From Aliivibrio_A kagoshimensis (GTDB taxonomy: Bacteria; Pseudomonadota; Gammaproteobacteria; Enterobacterales; Vibrionaceae), in the NCBI RefSeq assembly GCF_050337105.1, contig NZ_JAKJSQ010000004.1, positions 110,986-174,985 on the forward strand: a DNA stretch of 64,000 bases. The letters are read 5' to 3'. Of this stretch, positions 8,389-17,974 are shown in pieces. Within the stretch, counting starts at the first letter, position 1, and each line of letters begins with the position of its first letter. Made by a program: the position numbers and the translations under genes. The notes beneath the pieces were generated by a model. It was not told the DNA's origin. It did no database searches and saw nothing but the letters and a program-made list of their open reading frames with translations.

Positions 8389-10038
8389 TTAGGTTGTTTT
8401 TATTGGGTCCAAAATGATTTCATATTCGTTGAAATTTATTCTTGTTGGCCCATATTCCCTTTTTGTCATAAAGACCTCTTCCGAAAACTGCATTGAAACA
8501 CGCGGGAAGATCCTGTTCTTTACTGTGATGGTATTCTTTTTAAGCCGTTGGTTAAGATCTTCTTCTTTGAGTTTTAGCTGACGCATCGCTTTAGCTATCG
8601 ATTCATTATTGCTCTTTTTCATCTCGGCGACGTTAGCGACTAATTCATCACTTCGTTCTTCTTTTGGCAATTTTGAAAGGTTTAACTCTGAACGAACCAC
8701 CTCCATCGTCTCCTCTTGAGCCGACTTAAAAACCTCTTTGAATCGCCCTATCTGCTTTTTATGTTTTCGGTAATCAGTAAAAGCAAAAATACGAGTTTCT
8801 GTATCTGCTGTCGTTCCTAAATTAACCGTCGTCACACTATTTGCAGCATGTATTTCGCCCCCACAGATAAGACCATGTTCAGAGGTCGCATCCATCACAG
8901 TGACATTTTTTCCGCTCTTAATATAACTGTGGTTAGAGTGCAGCGTTAAGTTGATGTCTCTACCCGCTTGTACATCTGAGAACTGTGCGAATTTGGCCGT
9001 GATCTCTCCAGCCGCTTTTACGAAGCAGGAGTACTCTTCTCCTTCAGCTACTTGATGGCCAATAATCCCTCTCAACGCGATTACATCTCCATGCGCTTGT
9101 ACATCCGCAGATTCAATGTAGCCTCCGACAGTAATCGTTCCTGTCGCTCTCACTTTCATGCCCGGAGTAATATCGCCATTAATGATCACACTCCCTTTAA
9201 ACTTGACATGCCCAGTGGTGATATCAACAGCTTTTAAACATAAGGTGTCATCAACAAAAGCACCTCGGCTCTCTAACCAAGGCATACCCGCAACCGTCGC
9301 TACCAGTACATTAGGGTTCTCACTCGATACTTTGGTCCCCTTACCCGGTTTAAAATCGGTATCTTCGCCTGGGGTTGGTGAAAGAACATCACCGATCAAA
9401 TTAAAACCATGAGAGCCAAATGTTGGCGGCTGTCGTTTCATAAGAGGATCATCGATTTCAACCGTGATGGTTTCACCCAAATCACGCATATCTACCGTGC
9501 CATCTTCCAACTCCTGTGGTTGCCTTACCTGTTCACGTACATCACTTACCATAGGTAAGAACGTCGCGTCTTCACCATTAATAGCAGGCTGCCCTTTAGC
9601 GATAACATGTGTATAGAGTTCGCCCGGTTTGAGTATACGACTTTGCAAAATCACTTTTTGTAGGGCTTTTTTACTGATCCCTTTCGCAATCTTCTTCTCA
9701 GAAATCACTTTGACCAATTTGGCCCCGGTTAGCGCGTCTCCACCGTAGGCACCAACCACCTGCATAGTTGCAACCATTTGGTCTTCGGAGAGTTCAAGAG
9801 AGAGTTCAGCATCTTTACGCTCAGCAATTATAATGCCGTCATCTTGACTGCCGTTTTTAAGGTCAAAAATGAATAAATTTATATTGCCTTCATTAATGAG
9901 ATAATCTTGTACACCCATTTTTTCTAACTCAAGATCGAGTCCAACACGGTCGAGTTCAGACTCCATGGTAAAGTCTTCTGGGATCCGCGAGGTCACCAAT
10001 TTTTTGTCATCAGAAAGTAGTAATAATGAGTGCCACAT
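8389..10038 (-). CDS. FapA family protein (DUF342)
   Basis: A 549-residue protein with the DUF342/FapA beta-helical repeat region in the middle (about residues 215-400, runs such as VKFKGSVIINGDITPGMKVRATG with regular Gly/Val spacing) and a charged, probably coiled-coil C-terminal part (about 420-500, rich in Lys/Glu). In several Vibrio and related species such proteins are called FapA (flagellar assembly protein A) and affect polar flagellum function; the molecular role is uncertain. No flagellar gene is next to it here. The start ATG begins MWHSLLLLSDD, typical of the family. Confidence 0.75.
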   Translation of the reverse strand: MWHSLLLLSDDKKLVTSRIPEDFTMESELDRVGLDLELEKMGVQDYLINEGNINLFIFDLKNGSQDDGIIIAERKDAELSLELSEDQMVATMQVVGAYGGDALTGAKLVKVISEKKIAKGISKKALQKVILQSRILKPGELYTHVIAKGQPAINGEDATFLPMVSDVREQVRQPQELEDGTVDMRDLGETITVEIDDPLMKRQPPTFGSHGFNLIGDVLSPTPGEDTDFKPGKGTKVSSENPNVLVATVAGMPWLESRGAFVDDTLCLKAVDITTGHVKFKGSVIINGDITPGMKVRATGTITVGGYIESADVQAHGDVIALRGIIGHQVAEGEEYSCFVKAAGEITAKFAQFSDVQAGRDINLTLHSNHSYIKSGKNVTVMDATSEHGLICGGEIHAANSVTTVNLGTTADTETRIFAFTDYRKHKKQIGRFKEVFKSAQEETMEVVRSELNLSKLPKEERSDELVANVAEMKKSNNESIAKAMRQLKLKEEDLNQRLKKNTITVKNRIFPRVSMQFSEEVFMTKREYGPTRINFNEYEIILDPIKTT

Positions 10039-10490
10039 ATAAAGGTTTTGTCCTTCTTCGTTACTGCTTTGGTTTATTGAATAATTATTTCATAGCCATA
10101 ATTTAATACAATACTTAACGCTTAAGATTGGGAGCGAAGTGTTGACGTAGCTAACACTTTAGTGATTGTAACAGAAATGATTGTGCATAATATTCAGGAT
10201 AAATCACGTCAAAATATCATCATTGCGTCAATTTACCGTCAATTATTCTTTTATCACTCGGCGACCCAATCGTTCCCCTTAGGCCAATATCATTGTCATT
10301 AATTCGATATTTTACAGACCCTTCCGGCTTGGTTTGAGTGGTGATAAAGATCGTAGTAATTATTTTGGTTGAGTTATTCGAGTTATGTATTTAAGTTGAT
10401 ATGATGCAGCCATCACATCAAGAGGCTCACTTCGAGGGCATGTATATAGAGTGAGAGCGTATAGTTGCTTTCTCTCACTCAACGCATTCT
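10039..10490. other. 452-bp gap with one strong hairpin
   Basis: Between the start of the FapA-type gene and the end of gtsD. GAGTGAGAG (10449-10457) and CTCTCACTC (10472-10480) form a perfect 9-bp stem with a 14-nt loop just downstream of gtsD; read on the minus strand it lacks a run of T, so it may be a transcript-end or stability hairpin. The rest must hold the FapA promoter on the minus strand. I see no convincing open frame; a small RNA cannot be excluded. Confidence 0.5.
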
Positions 10491-11603
10491 TTATAAGCGT
10501 TTGGTGGTTTCAGGGTCAAAGAATACGGCCTTGGTTACATCCAACTCCACACTCATTTTATCCCCTATTTTAACATTGCATTCAGGAGAGATTCGACACG
10601 CCAATTTTTTCCCTTCCATCTGAGTAATAGCAATGGTATCTGCCCCTGTTGGTTCTAAAACATCCACCTTCAAATCCAAAATCGAGGTTAAGTTAGCTGA
10701 GTGGTTGGACGACTTCATCTCAGTGATATTTTCAGGGCGGATCCCCATCACCACACGTTCGCCATCACGCTCACGTAACATCATGGGTAATCTGATCTGT
10801 TGAGGAAATTTTGATCCTGTATTTACGTAAGCTGCTGGTTGTTCCTTCTCATTAAGAGTCACCGTTATCTCGATAAAATTCATCGACGGTGATCCCATAA
10901 ATCCGGCAACAAACATATCATTAGGCGTGTCGTAAATCTCTTTCGGTGTCCCAAGCTGTAGCAACTCACCATCCTTCATCACGGCGATTCTATCTGCTAA
11001 TGTCATCGCTTCAATTTGATCATGGGTCACATAGACAATGGTGGTATTAAGTTTTTGATGCAACTGTTTGATCTGCGTACGCATTTCAACCCTTAGTTTG
11101 GCATCCAAATTAGATAACGGCTCATCAAACAGATAGATTTTAGGCTTTCTTGCTAATGCCCTACCCATCGCGACACGCTGCCTCTGCCCACCAGATAATT
11201 GCGCTGGTTTTCTATCTAAGAGCTCTTCTATCTGCAGTAGTGTCGCAACGCGATCAACCTCTTGCGCAATAATCGCTTTATCCATTTTACGTATTTTAAG
11301 TGCAAACTCTATGTTGCCTCTAACTGTCATGTTTGGATATAACGCATAGGATTGAAACACCATTGCAATATCACGATCTTTCGGCTCAACTTGTCCAACA
11401 TCGATATCATCAATGAGTATTTCACCTGAGGTTATCTCTTCCAAACCAGCGATGGTATTCATCAAGGTGGACTTTCCGCAGCCTGAAGGGCCGACGAGTA
11501 TCAGAAACTCCCCCGATTCAATACTGATATCAATCCCTTTCAACGTCTCTTGGCCTGCATTTCTGTACGTCTTTCTTATCTGTTTCATTTGCAACGTTGC
11601 CAT
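10491..11603 (-). CDS. gtsD: Sugar ABC transporter ATPase (MalK/UgpC type), GtsD
   Basis: ATPase of a CUT1-class sugar importer, 370 residues. It carries Walker A GPSGCGKST (38-46), Q-loop VFQSYALYPN, signature LSGGQRQR, Walker B IYLFDEPLSNLD and switch YVTHDQIEAMT, all canonical, followed by a TOBE/MalK-type regulatory domain with MGIRPENI. It ends the minus-strand operon gtsA-gtsB-gtsC-gtsD and starts 4 bp after the end of gtsC. MalK-like ATPases can serve several importers, so by itself it does not define the substrate. Confidence 0.85.
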   Translation of the reverse strand: MATLQMKQIRKTYRNAGQETLKGIDISIESGEFLILVGPSGCGKSTLMNTIAGLEEITSGEILIDDIDVGQVEPKDRDIAMVFQSYALYPNMTVRGNIEFALKIRKMDKAIIAQEVDRVATLLQIEELLDRKPAQLSGGQRQRVAMGRALARKPKIYLFDEPLSNLDAKLRVEMRTQIKQLHQKLNTTIVYVTHDQIEAMTLADRIAVMKDGELLQLGTPKEIYDTPNDMFVAGFMGSPSMNFIEITVTLNEKEQPAAYVNTGSKFPQQIRLPMMLRERDGERVVMGIRPENITEMKSSNHSANLTSILDLKVDVLEPTGADTIAITQMEGKKLACRISPECNVKIGDKMSVELDVTKAVFFDPETTKRL

Positions 11604-11607
11604 GATT

Positions 11608-12465
11608 CTATCCTTTTACTGAACCTGCTGTTAAACCACGAACAAAGTACTTACCTGCAAGTACGTACACCACCAAAGTCGGTAATGCGGCAATAATTGC
11701 GGCTGCCATATCTACGTTATACTCTTTGATCCCTGTACTGGTATTCACTAAATTGTTTAATGCAACGGTAATGGGTTGCGTTTCTGAGCCGGAGTACACC
11801 ACACCGAACAAAAAATCGTTCCATATCGCGGTAAATTGCCAGATGACTGTGACCATGACAATTGGGGTTGATATTGGTAACAAGATTTTAAAGAAGATGG
11901 TAAAAAAACCTGCACCATCGAGTTTAGCGGCTTTTACCAGCTCATCGGGTACCGATATATAGAAGTTTCTAAAAAACAGAGTGGTAAAAGCTAAGCCATA
12001 AATCACATGTACCATCACCAGTCCCATTGTGGTATTGGCCAATCCTAACTTCCCTAATGTTGCCGCCATAGGGAGGAGGATGACTTGGAATGGAATAAAG
12101 CAACCAAAAAGTAGAAGACTAAACAGTAAGTCTGAGCCTCTAAACTTCCATTTACTGATCACATATCCATTGAAAGCGCCTAAGATGGTTGAAATAGCAA
12201 CCGCGGGAATAACCATTTGAAATGAATTCCAAAAGTACCCTTTTATACCTTCACACTTTACCCCTGTGCAGGCTGTTGACCACGCTTTGTCCCAAGCACC
12301 GAATACCCACTCCTGTGGCAATGAGATTAAGTTACCCGATTTAATGTCCGGTAGGGTTTTTAATGACGTTATCACCATCACAAACAGTGGCATTAAATAG
12401 ATAACACAAAATACCAAGAGCACGCTGTATATAAATACGCGTCCTAACGTTTTTGATGTGATCAT
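11608..12465 (-). CDS. gtsC: Sugar ABC transporter permease GtsC
   Basis: Inner-membrane permease of the MalG class, 285 residues with about six membrane helices and the EAA loop AAKLDGAGFFTIFFKILLP. The start overlaps the end of gtsB by 4 bp (ATGA), showing coupled translation. An internal extracytoplasmic stretch CTGVKCEGIKGYFWNSF with two cysteines is like that of glucose/mannose permeases. Function follows from the operon: with GtsB it forms the channel for the sugar delivered by the binding protein. Confidence 0.83.
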   Translation of the reverse strand: MITSKTLGRVFIYSVLLVFCVIYLMPLFVMVITSLKTLPDIKSGNLISLPQEWVFGAWDKAWSTACTGVKCEGIKGYFWNSFQMVIPAVAISTILGAFNGYVISKWKFRGSDLLFSLLLFGCFIPFQVILLPMAATLGKLGLANTTMGLVMVHVIYGLAFTTLFFRNFYISVPDELVKAAKLDGAGFFTIFFKILLPISTPIVMVTVIWQFTAIWNDFLFGVVYSGSETQPITVALNNLVNTSTGIKEYNVDMAAAIIAALPTLVVYVLAGKYFVRGLTAGSVKG

Positions 12466-13388
12466 GAGCGCTTCTCCCTAAGCTCTGAGTAGAGATATGG
12501 CACTAAAATAGCCAATATTCCGCCAAGCATCATCATGGCACTGGCCGCACCTAATGCCACTTGACCTCGTGTAAATGAGTGCGCATACATAAACAGTGCG
12601 GGCAAATCCGAAGAGTATCCCGGCCCACCTGATGTCAAAGCAGTCACTAAATCAAAACTCTTGATCGCTATGTGCGAAGTGATGATCACTGCACTGAAAA
12701 AAACGGGTCTCAAACAGGGAAGAATGATTTTGAGATAGATTGTCGTTAAGGGGGCTCCATCCATTTGTGCTGCTTTAATAATCGAATCATCTATGCCGCG
12801 TAAACCTGCCAGAAACATGGCCATAACAAATCCAGAGGATTGCCACACTGCCGCGATGACAAGGGTATAAACCGACATTTCCGAATCCACTAACCAATCA
12901 AACGTAAAATCCCCAAATCCCCAGTCTCTTACCAACTTCTGAACCCCTAACCCAGGGTTTAATATCCATTTCCATGCCGTTCCCGTCACAATAAATGATA
13001 ACGCCATTGGGTAGAGATAAATGGTTCGAATAACCCCCTCTTGTCGAATGTTCTGATCAAGGAAAATGGCCAACAATACCCCTAATGCTAGGGAGATGAT
13101 GATGAACAGTACTCCAAATAACGCTAAGTTGAGTGACGAGGTTAACCAACGATCATTCTCTAACAACTTTTCGTATTGGAGGGTACCTTTAAAATTGAAG
13201 GCTGGCAGGAAACGAGCGTTGGTAAAAGAGAGTGCTGCCGTCCATAAAATATAACCGTAAATACAGACAACGGTGACTATCATCGTAGGTGCCATGACTA
13301 ACTGTGGTAACCATTTCTGTAACCTGTCGGACAGACGAAAGCCCGCCTTAGGTTTGCTAAAGGCCCTATCCATTTCTATTTGCTCCAT
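12462..13388 (-). CDS. gtsB: Sugar ABC transporter permease GtsB
   Basis: MalF-class permease, 308 residues, about six membrane helices after a cytoplasmic N-terminal segment. The EAA loop is AAQMDGAPLTTIYLKIILP, followed by the TSGGPGYSSDLPALFMY segment seen in CUT1 glucose permeases. It is separated from gtsA by 66 bp that contain a very stable hairpin, and overlaps gtsC by 4 bp. Confidence 0.83.
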   Translation of the reverse strand: MEQIEMDRAFSKPKAGFRLSDRLQKWLPQLVMAPTMIVTVVCIYGYILWTAALSFTNARFLPAFNFKGTLQYEKLLENDRWLTSSLNLALFGVLFIIISLALGVLLAIFLDQNIRQEGVIRTIYLYPMALSFIVTGTAWKWILNPGLGVQKLVRDWGFGDFTFDWLVDSEMSVYTLVIAAVWQSSGFVMAMFLAGLRGIDDSIIKAAQMDGAPLTTIYLKIILPCLRPVFFSAVIITSHIAIKSFDLVTALTSGGPGYSSDLPALFMYAHSFTRGQVALGAASAMMMLGGILAILVPYLYSELREKRS

Positions 13389-13400
13389 TGTTGAAATTTT

Positions 13401-13429
13401 GATGGTTAGGCTATCTCAGCCTAACCATC
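13401..13429 (-). other. Stable intra-operon hairpin between gtsA and gtsB
   Basis: GATGGTTAGGCT (13401-13412) and AGCCTAACCATC (13418-13429) form a perfect 12-bp stem with a 5-nt loop. No T run follows on the minus strand, so it is unlikely to be a plain terminator. Hairpins at this place commonly protect the upstream binding-protein message from 3' decay and give more binding protein than permease; I infer that role here. Confidence 0.75.
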
Positions 13430-13454
13430 ACACTGCTATTCACACAACGAGTGC

Positions 13455-14714
13455 TTACATTGCAGATTTAACCGCTCGAGCTAACTTATCTGCTGCTTTG
13501 GTTGGGTCTGCGGATTTATCATTAAAGAAGTTGGTAACAACATCATAGATAGCCCCTTGCGCATAACTGGTGGTTGACAGTCCATGCGCCATACTTGGCA
13601 CTAAATCACCACTTTTTGCACTGGATTTAAAGGTGGCCATTGAGTCAAGAGCACACTGATCAAATTTAGACATATCCATATCTAAACGTACAGGTATTGA
13701 CCCTTTATTAAGATTAAAGACTTCTTGGAAATCTTTAGTTAGAATAGTTTTCGCCAGATCTTTCTGCGCTTGCTCATTACTTTTATCTCCAAGGTCAAAG
13801 AAGGCAAAACTATCGATGTTAAACGTAAACTGGCCATCCGTACCCGGTGATGGTGCACAGATGTAATCTTTAGCCGGCACTTTACCCGCCGCGCTAAATT
13901 CACCTTTTGCCCAATCTCCCATGATCTGCATAGCCGCTTCGCCATTTATCACCATTGAGGTAGCGACATTCCAATCTCGGCCAGGAGAGTTACTGTCGAT
14001 ATAGTCATGCACTTTTTTAAACTTGGTAAATACTTCTACCATTTTTGGACCGGAAAGCACTGTCATATCAAGGTCAACGAAGGCTTTGTTATAATCCTCT
14101 GAACCGAGAACATCTAACGCCACCGCTTCAAAGACAGTTGCGTCCTGCCAAGGTTGTCCACCGTGTGCCAATGCGATATAACCCGCTTTTTTAATTTTTT
14201 CTGCTTGGACAAAGAAATCATCCATCGACGTCGGAACCGTCGCGCCTGATTTCTCTAAAACTTCTGGATTGGCCCATAACCAGTTAACTCTATGTACATT
14301 CACTGGCACGGCTACGTAATCGCCTTTGTGCTTCATTACTTTGGTGACAACGGCGGGTAAAATTGAGTCCCATTGCTCTTTTGTAGCCACATCATCCAGT
14401 GACGTCAAGAAACCTAAATCTCCCCACTCCTGAATATCGTGACCTTTTATTTGTGCTGCTGAAGGTGGGTTACCCGAAACTGCGCGAGTTTTCAGCACCG
14501 TCATGGCACTTTCACCGCCACCACCCGCAACGGCGAAATCTTTCCAGCTATGCCCTTGTTGTTCCATCATTTCTTTAAGAACAGCCACTGATTTTGCTTC
14601 ACCACCGGCAGTCCACCAATGTAGGACTTCAACTTCGCCCGATACTGCTGTCATAGGTAAAATGAGTGAGCTGGCTAACGTAACTATTTTGAGAGTATGT
14701 TTACTATTCATCAT
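13455..14714 (-). CDS. gtsA: Sugar (probably glucose/mannose) ABC binding protein GtsA
   Basis: Periplasmic binding protein, 419 residues. A signal peptide (hydrophobic core IVTLASSLILPMTAVSG) precedes the mature start EVEVLHWWTAGGEAKSV, a signature of glucose/mannose binding proteins such as Pseudomonas GtsA and Thermus glucose-binding protein; the phrase GGQPWQDATVFE also fits. ATG ATG at the start is preceded by GGAAGAG. The operon lies directly downstream of a GtrS/GltR-like two-component system, as in Pseudomonas. Substrate identity is inferred from family and context; other hexoses are possible. Confidence 0.8.
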   Translation of the reverse strand: MMNSKHTLKIVTLASSLILPMTAVSGEVEVLHWWTAGGEAKSVAVLKEMMEQQGHSWKDFAVAGGGGESAMTVLKTRAVSGNPPSAAQIKGHDIQEWGDLGFLTSLDDVATKEQWDSILPAVVTKVMKHKGDYVAVPVNVHRVNWLWANPEVLEKSGATVPTSMDDFFVQAEKIKKAGYIALAHGGQPWQDATVFEAVALDVLGSEDYNKAFVDLDMTVLSGPKMVEVFTKFKKVHDYIDSNSPGRDWNVATSMVINGEAAMQIMGDWAKGEFSAAGKVPAKDYICAPSPGTDGQFTFNIDSFAFFDLGDKSNEQAQKDLAKTILTKDFQEVFNLNKGSIPVRLDMDMSKFDQCALDSMATFKSSAKSGDLVPSMAHGLSTTSYAQGAIYDVVTNFFNDKSADPTKAADKLARAVKSAM

Positions 14715-14791
14715 TATTCTCTTCCATCCGTAGGGTTTGTATCAACACATAACACTGATACCTTCAGTGTAAGGAATAAATCGAATTGTGC

Positions 14792-14830
14792 TGTAACAGA
14801 GTGATGTAAAATTGTAACAGTTGCGTTACA
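14792..14830. promoter_or_regulatory. Probable response-regulator box (TGTAAC repeats) upstream of gtsA
   Basis: TGTAAC occurs at 14792-14797 and 14813-14818, exactly 21 bp (two helical turns) apart, with TGTAA again at 14805-14809 and an inverted GTTACA at 14825-14830. TGTAAC-N6-GTTACA is a perfect dyad. The cluster lies 80-115 bp upstream of the gtsA start, and it abuts the stop codon of the kinase gene. Direct repeats at helical spacing are usual for OmpR-class regulators, so the adjacent GltR-like regulator is the likely binder. Confidence 0.55.
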
Positions 14831-16300
14831 TTATGACTCATTCACTACCCTTGGAATGGATATCGATGCTCGTAACCCTCCAGTGCGCACGTTAGAGATG
14901 TTAAGTTCACCACCATGGCCGCGAATGATGTTCTTCGAAATGCCCAAACCTAGCCCGTGTCCCTCTTTAGTGTGATCCATCCGATAATATGGTTCAAATA
15001 CGTTAGTTAAGTCACTTTCTGGTATGCCCGGACCACAATCATCAATGGTGATTAAAAGATAATCCCCGTTCTCTTTCACATCAACAAACACTGAACTTCC
15101 GTACTTAACGCCATTATCGATTAAGTTTGATAAACAGCGTTTCAGTGCAAGTGGCTTACACTGCAATGGTTTGATGGATTTCGCTCTGATCGACACTCTC
15201 TCGTGCTTATTATTGTAGGTTTCCGCGATGAAATTCAGCAGTGTCTTAATGTCGACTTCCATAATATTTTCATGAATATCAGTATCTTTTACACACTGTA
15301 ATGCCCCTTTGACCATCATCTCAAGGTCATCAAGATCTTGGGTAAATTTAGCCTCTTTCATAGGGTCATCAATCAATTCAACACGAAGGCGTAAACGTGT
15401 TATGGGGGTTTTTAAATCGTGGGAAATGGCACTGAATAGGTGTTCTCTATCTTGAATATAGCGGCGTAAGCGTAACTGCATTCGATTAAATGCTCTGGTC
15501 GCAGTGATCAGTTCCGTTGCACCCGCTTCCTGTAATGGCGCTTGGTCGATATCCATACTGAGGTGGTTTGCAGCATGTGCTAGTCGTTTTAACGGTTTCG
15601 TTTGTAATCGCACCATAATAAAAATAAACAGCAACAATAGAGCAGTAATAAATCCAAAAAACCACACTTGTTGTGTCGTTAATATATCATCAGATAACAT
15701 CATATATGGGGCAGGCAACACAGCTGCAATATAAATCCATTCATTGGTATCTAATTCAAACTGTACCACTAAAATGGGTGGATAAAACGGTTCTAAAGAT
15801 AGGGTATGGTGTGCCCATGATCTCGGTAGATCACTGAGTAAAATATCGTTTTTTAATATGTGTAATTCCTCAGGTCTAGAAAACTCCACTTTTATCACTT
15901 TTTGACGGGGCAGTTTTTCCGCTAACACCTCTTTAAAAGTTTTGATCGCTGCCTCTTTCAATTGAGTCGATTTAAACGGCTCAATAACGATCTCCTCTTT
16001 GTTAAAAGAGACAAAATAACGTGTACCTCCCGCATTACGAAGCTGATCAAGTACAATATGACGATACTCAATTGGAAGAGACTGAAAAAAGGTCACGGTA
16101 GAGGTAAAACTTAGAGCCATGCTTGTCGACGCGGACTCTAAGCCTTCAAGTTCCCTCACTTTAGAGTGACTGTACCAAATAGCGGTGGCAATGAATTGAG
16201 CGAGAAAAACGGAAAGCAGTGTCAACCACAGCATTCTTGAAACTAACGAACTTGGACGCACACTGGTTAACGCTGCATTAATATCAAGATTTTTAAACAT
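14831..16300 (-). CDS. Sensor histidine kinase, GtrS-like
   Basis: Membrane sensor kinase, 489 residues: first membrane helix about 22-44, periplasmic sensor about 45-208, second helix about 211-230, HAMP about 230-285, HisKA with SAISHDLKTPITRLRLR (phospho-acceptor His294), then a HATPase with N-box NLIDNGVKYGS, DDCGPGIP and GLGLGISKNII. It overlaps the regulator gene by 8 bp and is followed by gtsA. In Pseudomonas, GtrS senses 2-ketogluconate or 6-phosphogluconate; whether the ligand is the same here cannot be told from sequence. Confidence 0.85.
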   Translation of the reverse strand: MFKNLDINAALTSVRPSSLVSRMLWLTLLSVFLAQFIATAIWYSHSKVRELEGLESASTSMALSFTSTVTFFQSLPIEYRHIVLDQLRNAGGTRYFVSFNKEEIVIEPFKSTQLKEAAIKTFKEVLAEKLPRQKVIKVEFSRPEELHILKNDILLSDLPRSWAHHTLSLEPFYPPILVVQFELDTNEWIYIAAVLPAPYMMLSDDILTTQQVWFFGFITALLLLFIFIMVRLQTKPLKRLAHAANHLSMDIDQAPLQEAGATELITATRAFNRMQLRLRRYIQDREHLFSAISHDLKTPITRLRLRVELIDDPMKEAKFTQDLDDLEMMVKGALQCVKDTDIHENIMEVDIKTLLNFIAETYNNKHERVSIRAKSIKPLQCKPLALKRCLSNLIDNGVKYGSSVFVDVKENGDYLLITIDDCGPGIPESDLTNVFEPYYRMDHTKEGHGLGLGISKNIIRGHGGELNISNVRTGGLRASISIPRVVNES

Positions 16301-17006
16301 GTTTAACGGTGGCTAAGAATTGATACCCCGCCCCTCTTACCGTTTTGATCAGTTTGGAATTTTTCCCGTTATCATTTAACTGTTGCCGTAAGCGACTTAC
16401 CTGAACGTCAATCCCACGCTCTAAAGGTAGCGCATCACGCCCTTTGGTGGTGTTTGAGATTTTGTCACGATCGAGAATCTGATTAGGGTGAGTAAGAAAC
16501 AGCATCAACAGTGAAAAATCACTGCCTGTGAGCTCTACCTCTTTACCACTTATTTGATGATGTAAACGGTGTGAAACGGTATTTAATGACCAACAATCAA
16601 ATTCCAGCACGGTTGAGGCCGATTCAGAGTCTGACTGGTTTGCTCGTCTAAGAACGGCTTTAATTCTCGCTAACAGTTGTCTTGGGCTGAAGGGCTTAGC
16701 AACATAATCATCAGCTCCAATCTCTAAGCCAATAATTTGATCCGTTTCATCAGAAACAGCGGTTAACATAATTATAGGAACATTAGAGGTTTTTCTAATT
16801 TTCTGACACAGTACAAATCCATCATCACCGGGCATCATGATATCCATTAAGATGAGATCCGGCATGAAACGGCCTAAGTGCTCTGTTAACTCAACACCTT
16901 CAGCAGCAAGTGTTACATCAAAGCCCTGTTTAGTAAGGTACTCATCTAATAACTCTCGGATCTCTTGGTCATCATCAACAACAATAATCTTCTTATTATC
17001 AAACAC
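16293..17006 (-). CDS. OmpR-family response regulator, GltR-like
   Basis: Receiver domain (residues 1-120) with the acidic pocket DDD at 11-13, phospho-acceptor Asp55 in LILMDIMMPG and conserved Lys in KPFSP, followed by an OmpR-type winged helix (about 140-235, ending in IKTVRGAGYQFLA). I chose a GTG start at 17006 because AGGAAG stands 9 bp before it and the protein then begins MFDNKKIIVVDDD, as is usual; the longest frame starts at a TTG nine codons earlier. It forms a two-gene unit with the kinase downstream and probably controls gtsABCD. Confidence 0.85.
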   Translation of the reverse strand: MFDNKKIIVVDDDQEIRELLDEYLTKQGFDVTLAAEGVELTEHLGRFMPDLILMDIMMPGDDGFVLCQKIRKTSNVPIIMLTAVSDETDQIIGLEIGADDYVAKPFSPRQLLARIKAVLRRANQSDSESASTVLEFDCWSLNTVSHRLHHQISGKEVELTGSDFSLLMLFLTHPNQILDRDKISNTTKGRDALPLERGIDVQVSRLRQQLNDNGKNSKLIKTVRGAGYQFLATVKHV

Positions 17007-17205
17007 AGATTCACTCTTCCTATTGCTTGGCAAATGGTGCTGTTTTATTACGGCTATTGTAGTTATAAAGTTTACTAATGTATTTGTTAATGGCTCAAAC
17101 AGTGAAGCACTTAACTAATCTACAATTAACTAGATAGGTAAGAGGTTGCAAATAGAGCTGTATGAATATACAGTTATCTCATCTTCTTGTTCATTGGATA
17201 AGCAT

Positions 17206-17412
17206 ATGCACACCTATCAAGAAAAATGTTCTCGACCACTCTCAGTGTCATTTAGCCCTGAATCAAAATGGCAACAGTGCAGCGTTTGCCAGCAGATGGC
17301 GCTGTGTGAGCAGACTATCGGAGCAACCAATGTATGGATAAAAGCGAAATTGGGTGTTGCCAAGCAAGTTTGGCGCTGCGAACAATGTACACCGTCAAGA
17401 GAGTGGGACTAA
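17206..17412 (+). CDS. Small zinc-ribbon-like hypothetical protein
   Basis: I do not recognise this gene. From the ATG at 17206 (GGATAAG upstream) it encodes 68 residues with two CxxC pairs, CSVC (about 28-31) and CEQC (about 60-63), the pattern of a small zinc ribbon. A longer frame opens at a TTG at 17146 but its ribosome binding site would be too close. It stands alone between the regulator gene (divergent) and the NYN gene, 84 bp upstream of the latter. Confidence 0.5.
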   Translation: MHTYQEKCSRPLSVSFSPESKWQQCSVCQQMALCEQTIGATNVWIKAKLGVAKQVWRCEQCTPSREWD

Positions 17413-17496
17413 GAGGATAAAAATAAATACGTTTTTTGCTGTAAAAGATCAGACAGTTGATTACTATAACTCTACTAAAATTGCATTGAGAGCACT

Positions 17497-17970
17497 ATGA
17501 AGAAAATTGCCGTTTTTGTAGATGTACAGAACATCTATTACACCACCCGACAAGCTTTTGGGCGACAATTTAACTATCGAAAATTTTGGGATCGTTTAGG
17601 TTATGAGGGAGAGATTGTATCGGCCACTGCCTATGCAATTGCTCGTGCTGATGATGGGCAAATTAAATTTCAAGATGCATTAAGACACATAGGCTTTGAC
17701 GTCAAACTAAAACCTTTTATCCAACGTAGTGACGGTTCAGCGAAAGGGGACTGGGATGTAGGCATCACTGTAGACATCATGGAGCTAGCTCCAACAGTTG
17801 ATAGCGTTGTCCTGCTCTCGGGAGATGGTGACTTCGACATTCTATTAGAGCGTATTAATCAAACATACAGTGTCAATACTGAGGTCTACGGGGTAGAAAC
17901 ACTCACCGCTAAATCCCTTATAGATGCTGCATCCGTGTTCCACCCTATAGAGCAAGATATCTTACTCTAA
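17497..17970 (+). CDS. NYN domain protein (LabA/DUF88-like)
   Basis: A 157-residue single-domain protein of the NYN/PIN-like nuclease superfamily. Conserved acidic residues typical of the metal-binding site are visible: IAVFVDVQNIYY at the start (Asp9, Asn12), KGDWDVGITVDIM in the middle and LLSGDGDFDILLERI near residue 108. Members are predicted RNases or RNA-binding proteins. ATG is preceded by TGAGAG. It is convergent with the diguanylate cyclase gene downstream, 4 bp apart. Confidence 0.8.
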   Translation: MKKIAVFVDVQNIYYTTRQAFGRQFNYRKFWDRLGYEGEIVSATAYAIARADDGQIKFQDALRHIGFDVKLKPFIQRSDGSAKGDWDVGITVDIMELAPTVDSVVLLSGDGDFDILLERINQTYSVNTEVYGVETLTAKSLIDAASVFHPIEQDILL

Positions 17971-17974
17971 ACCA

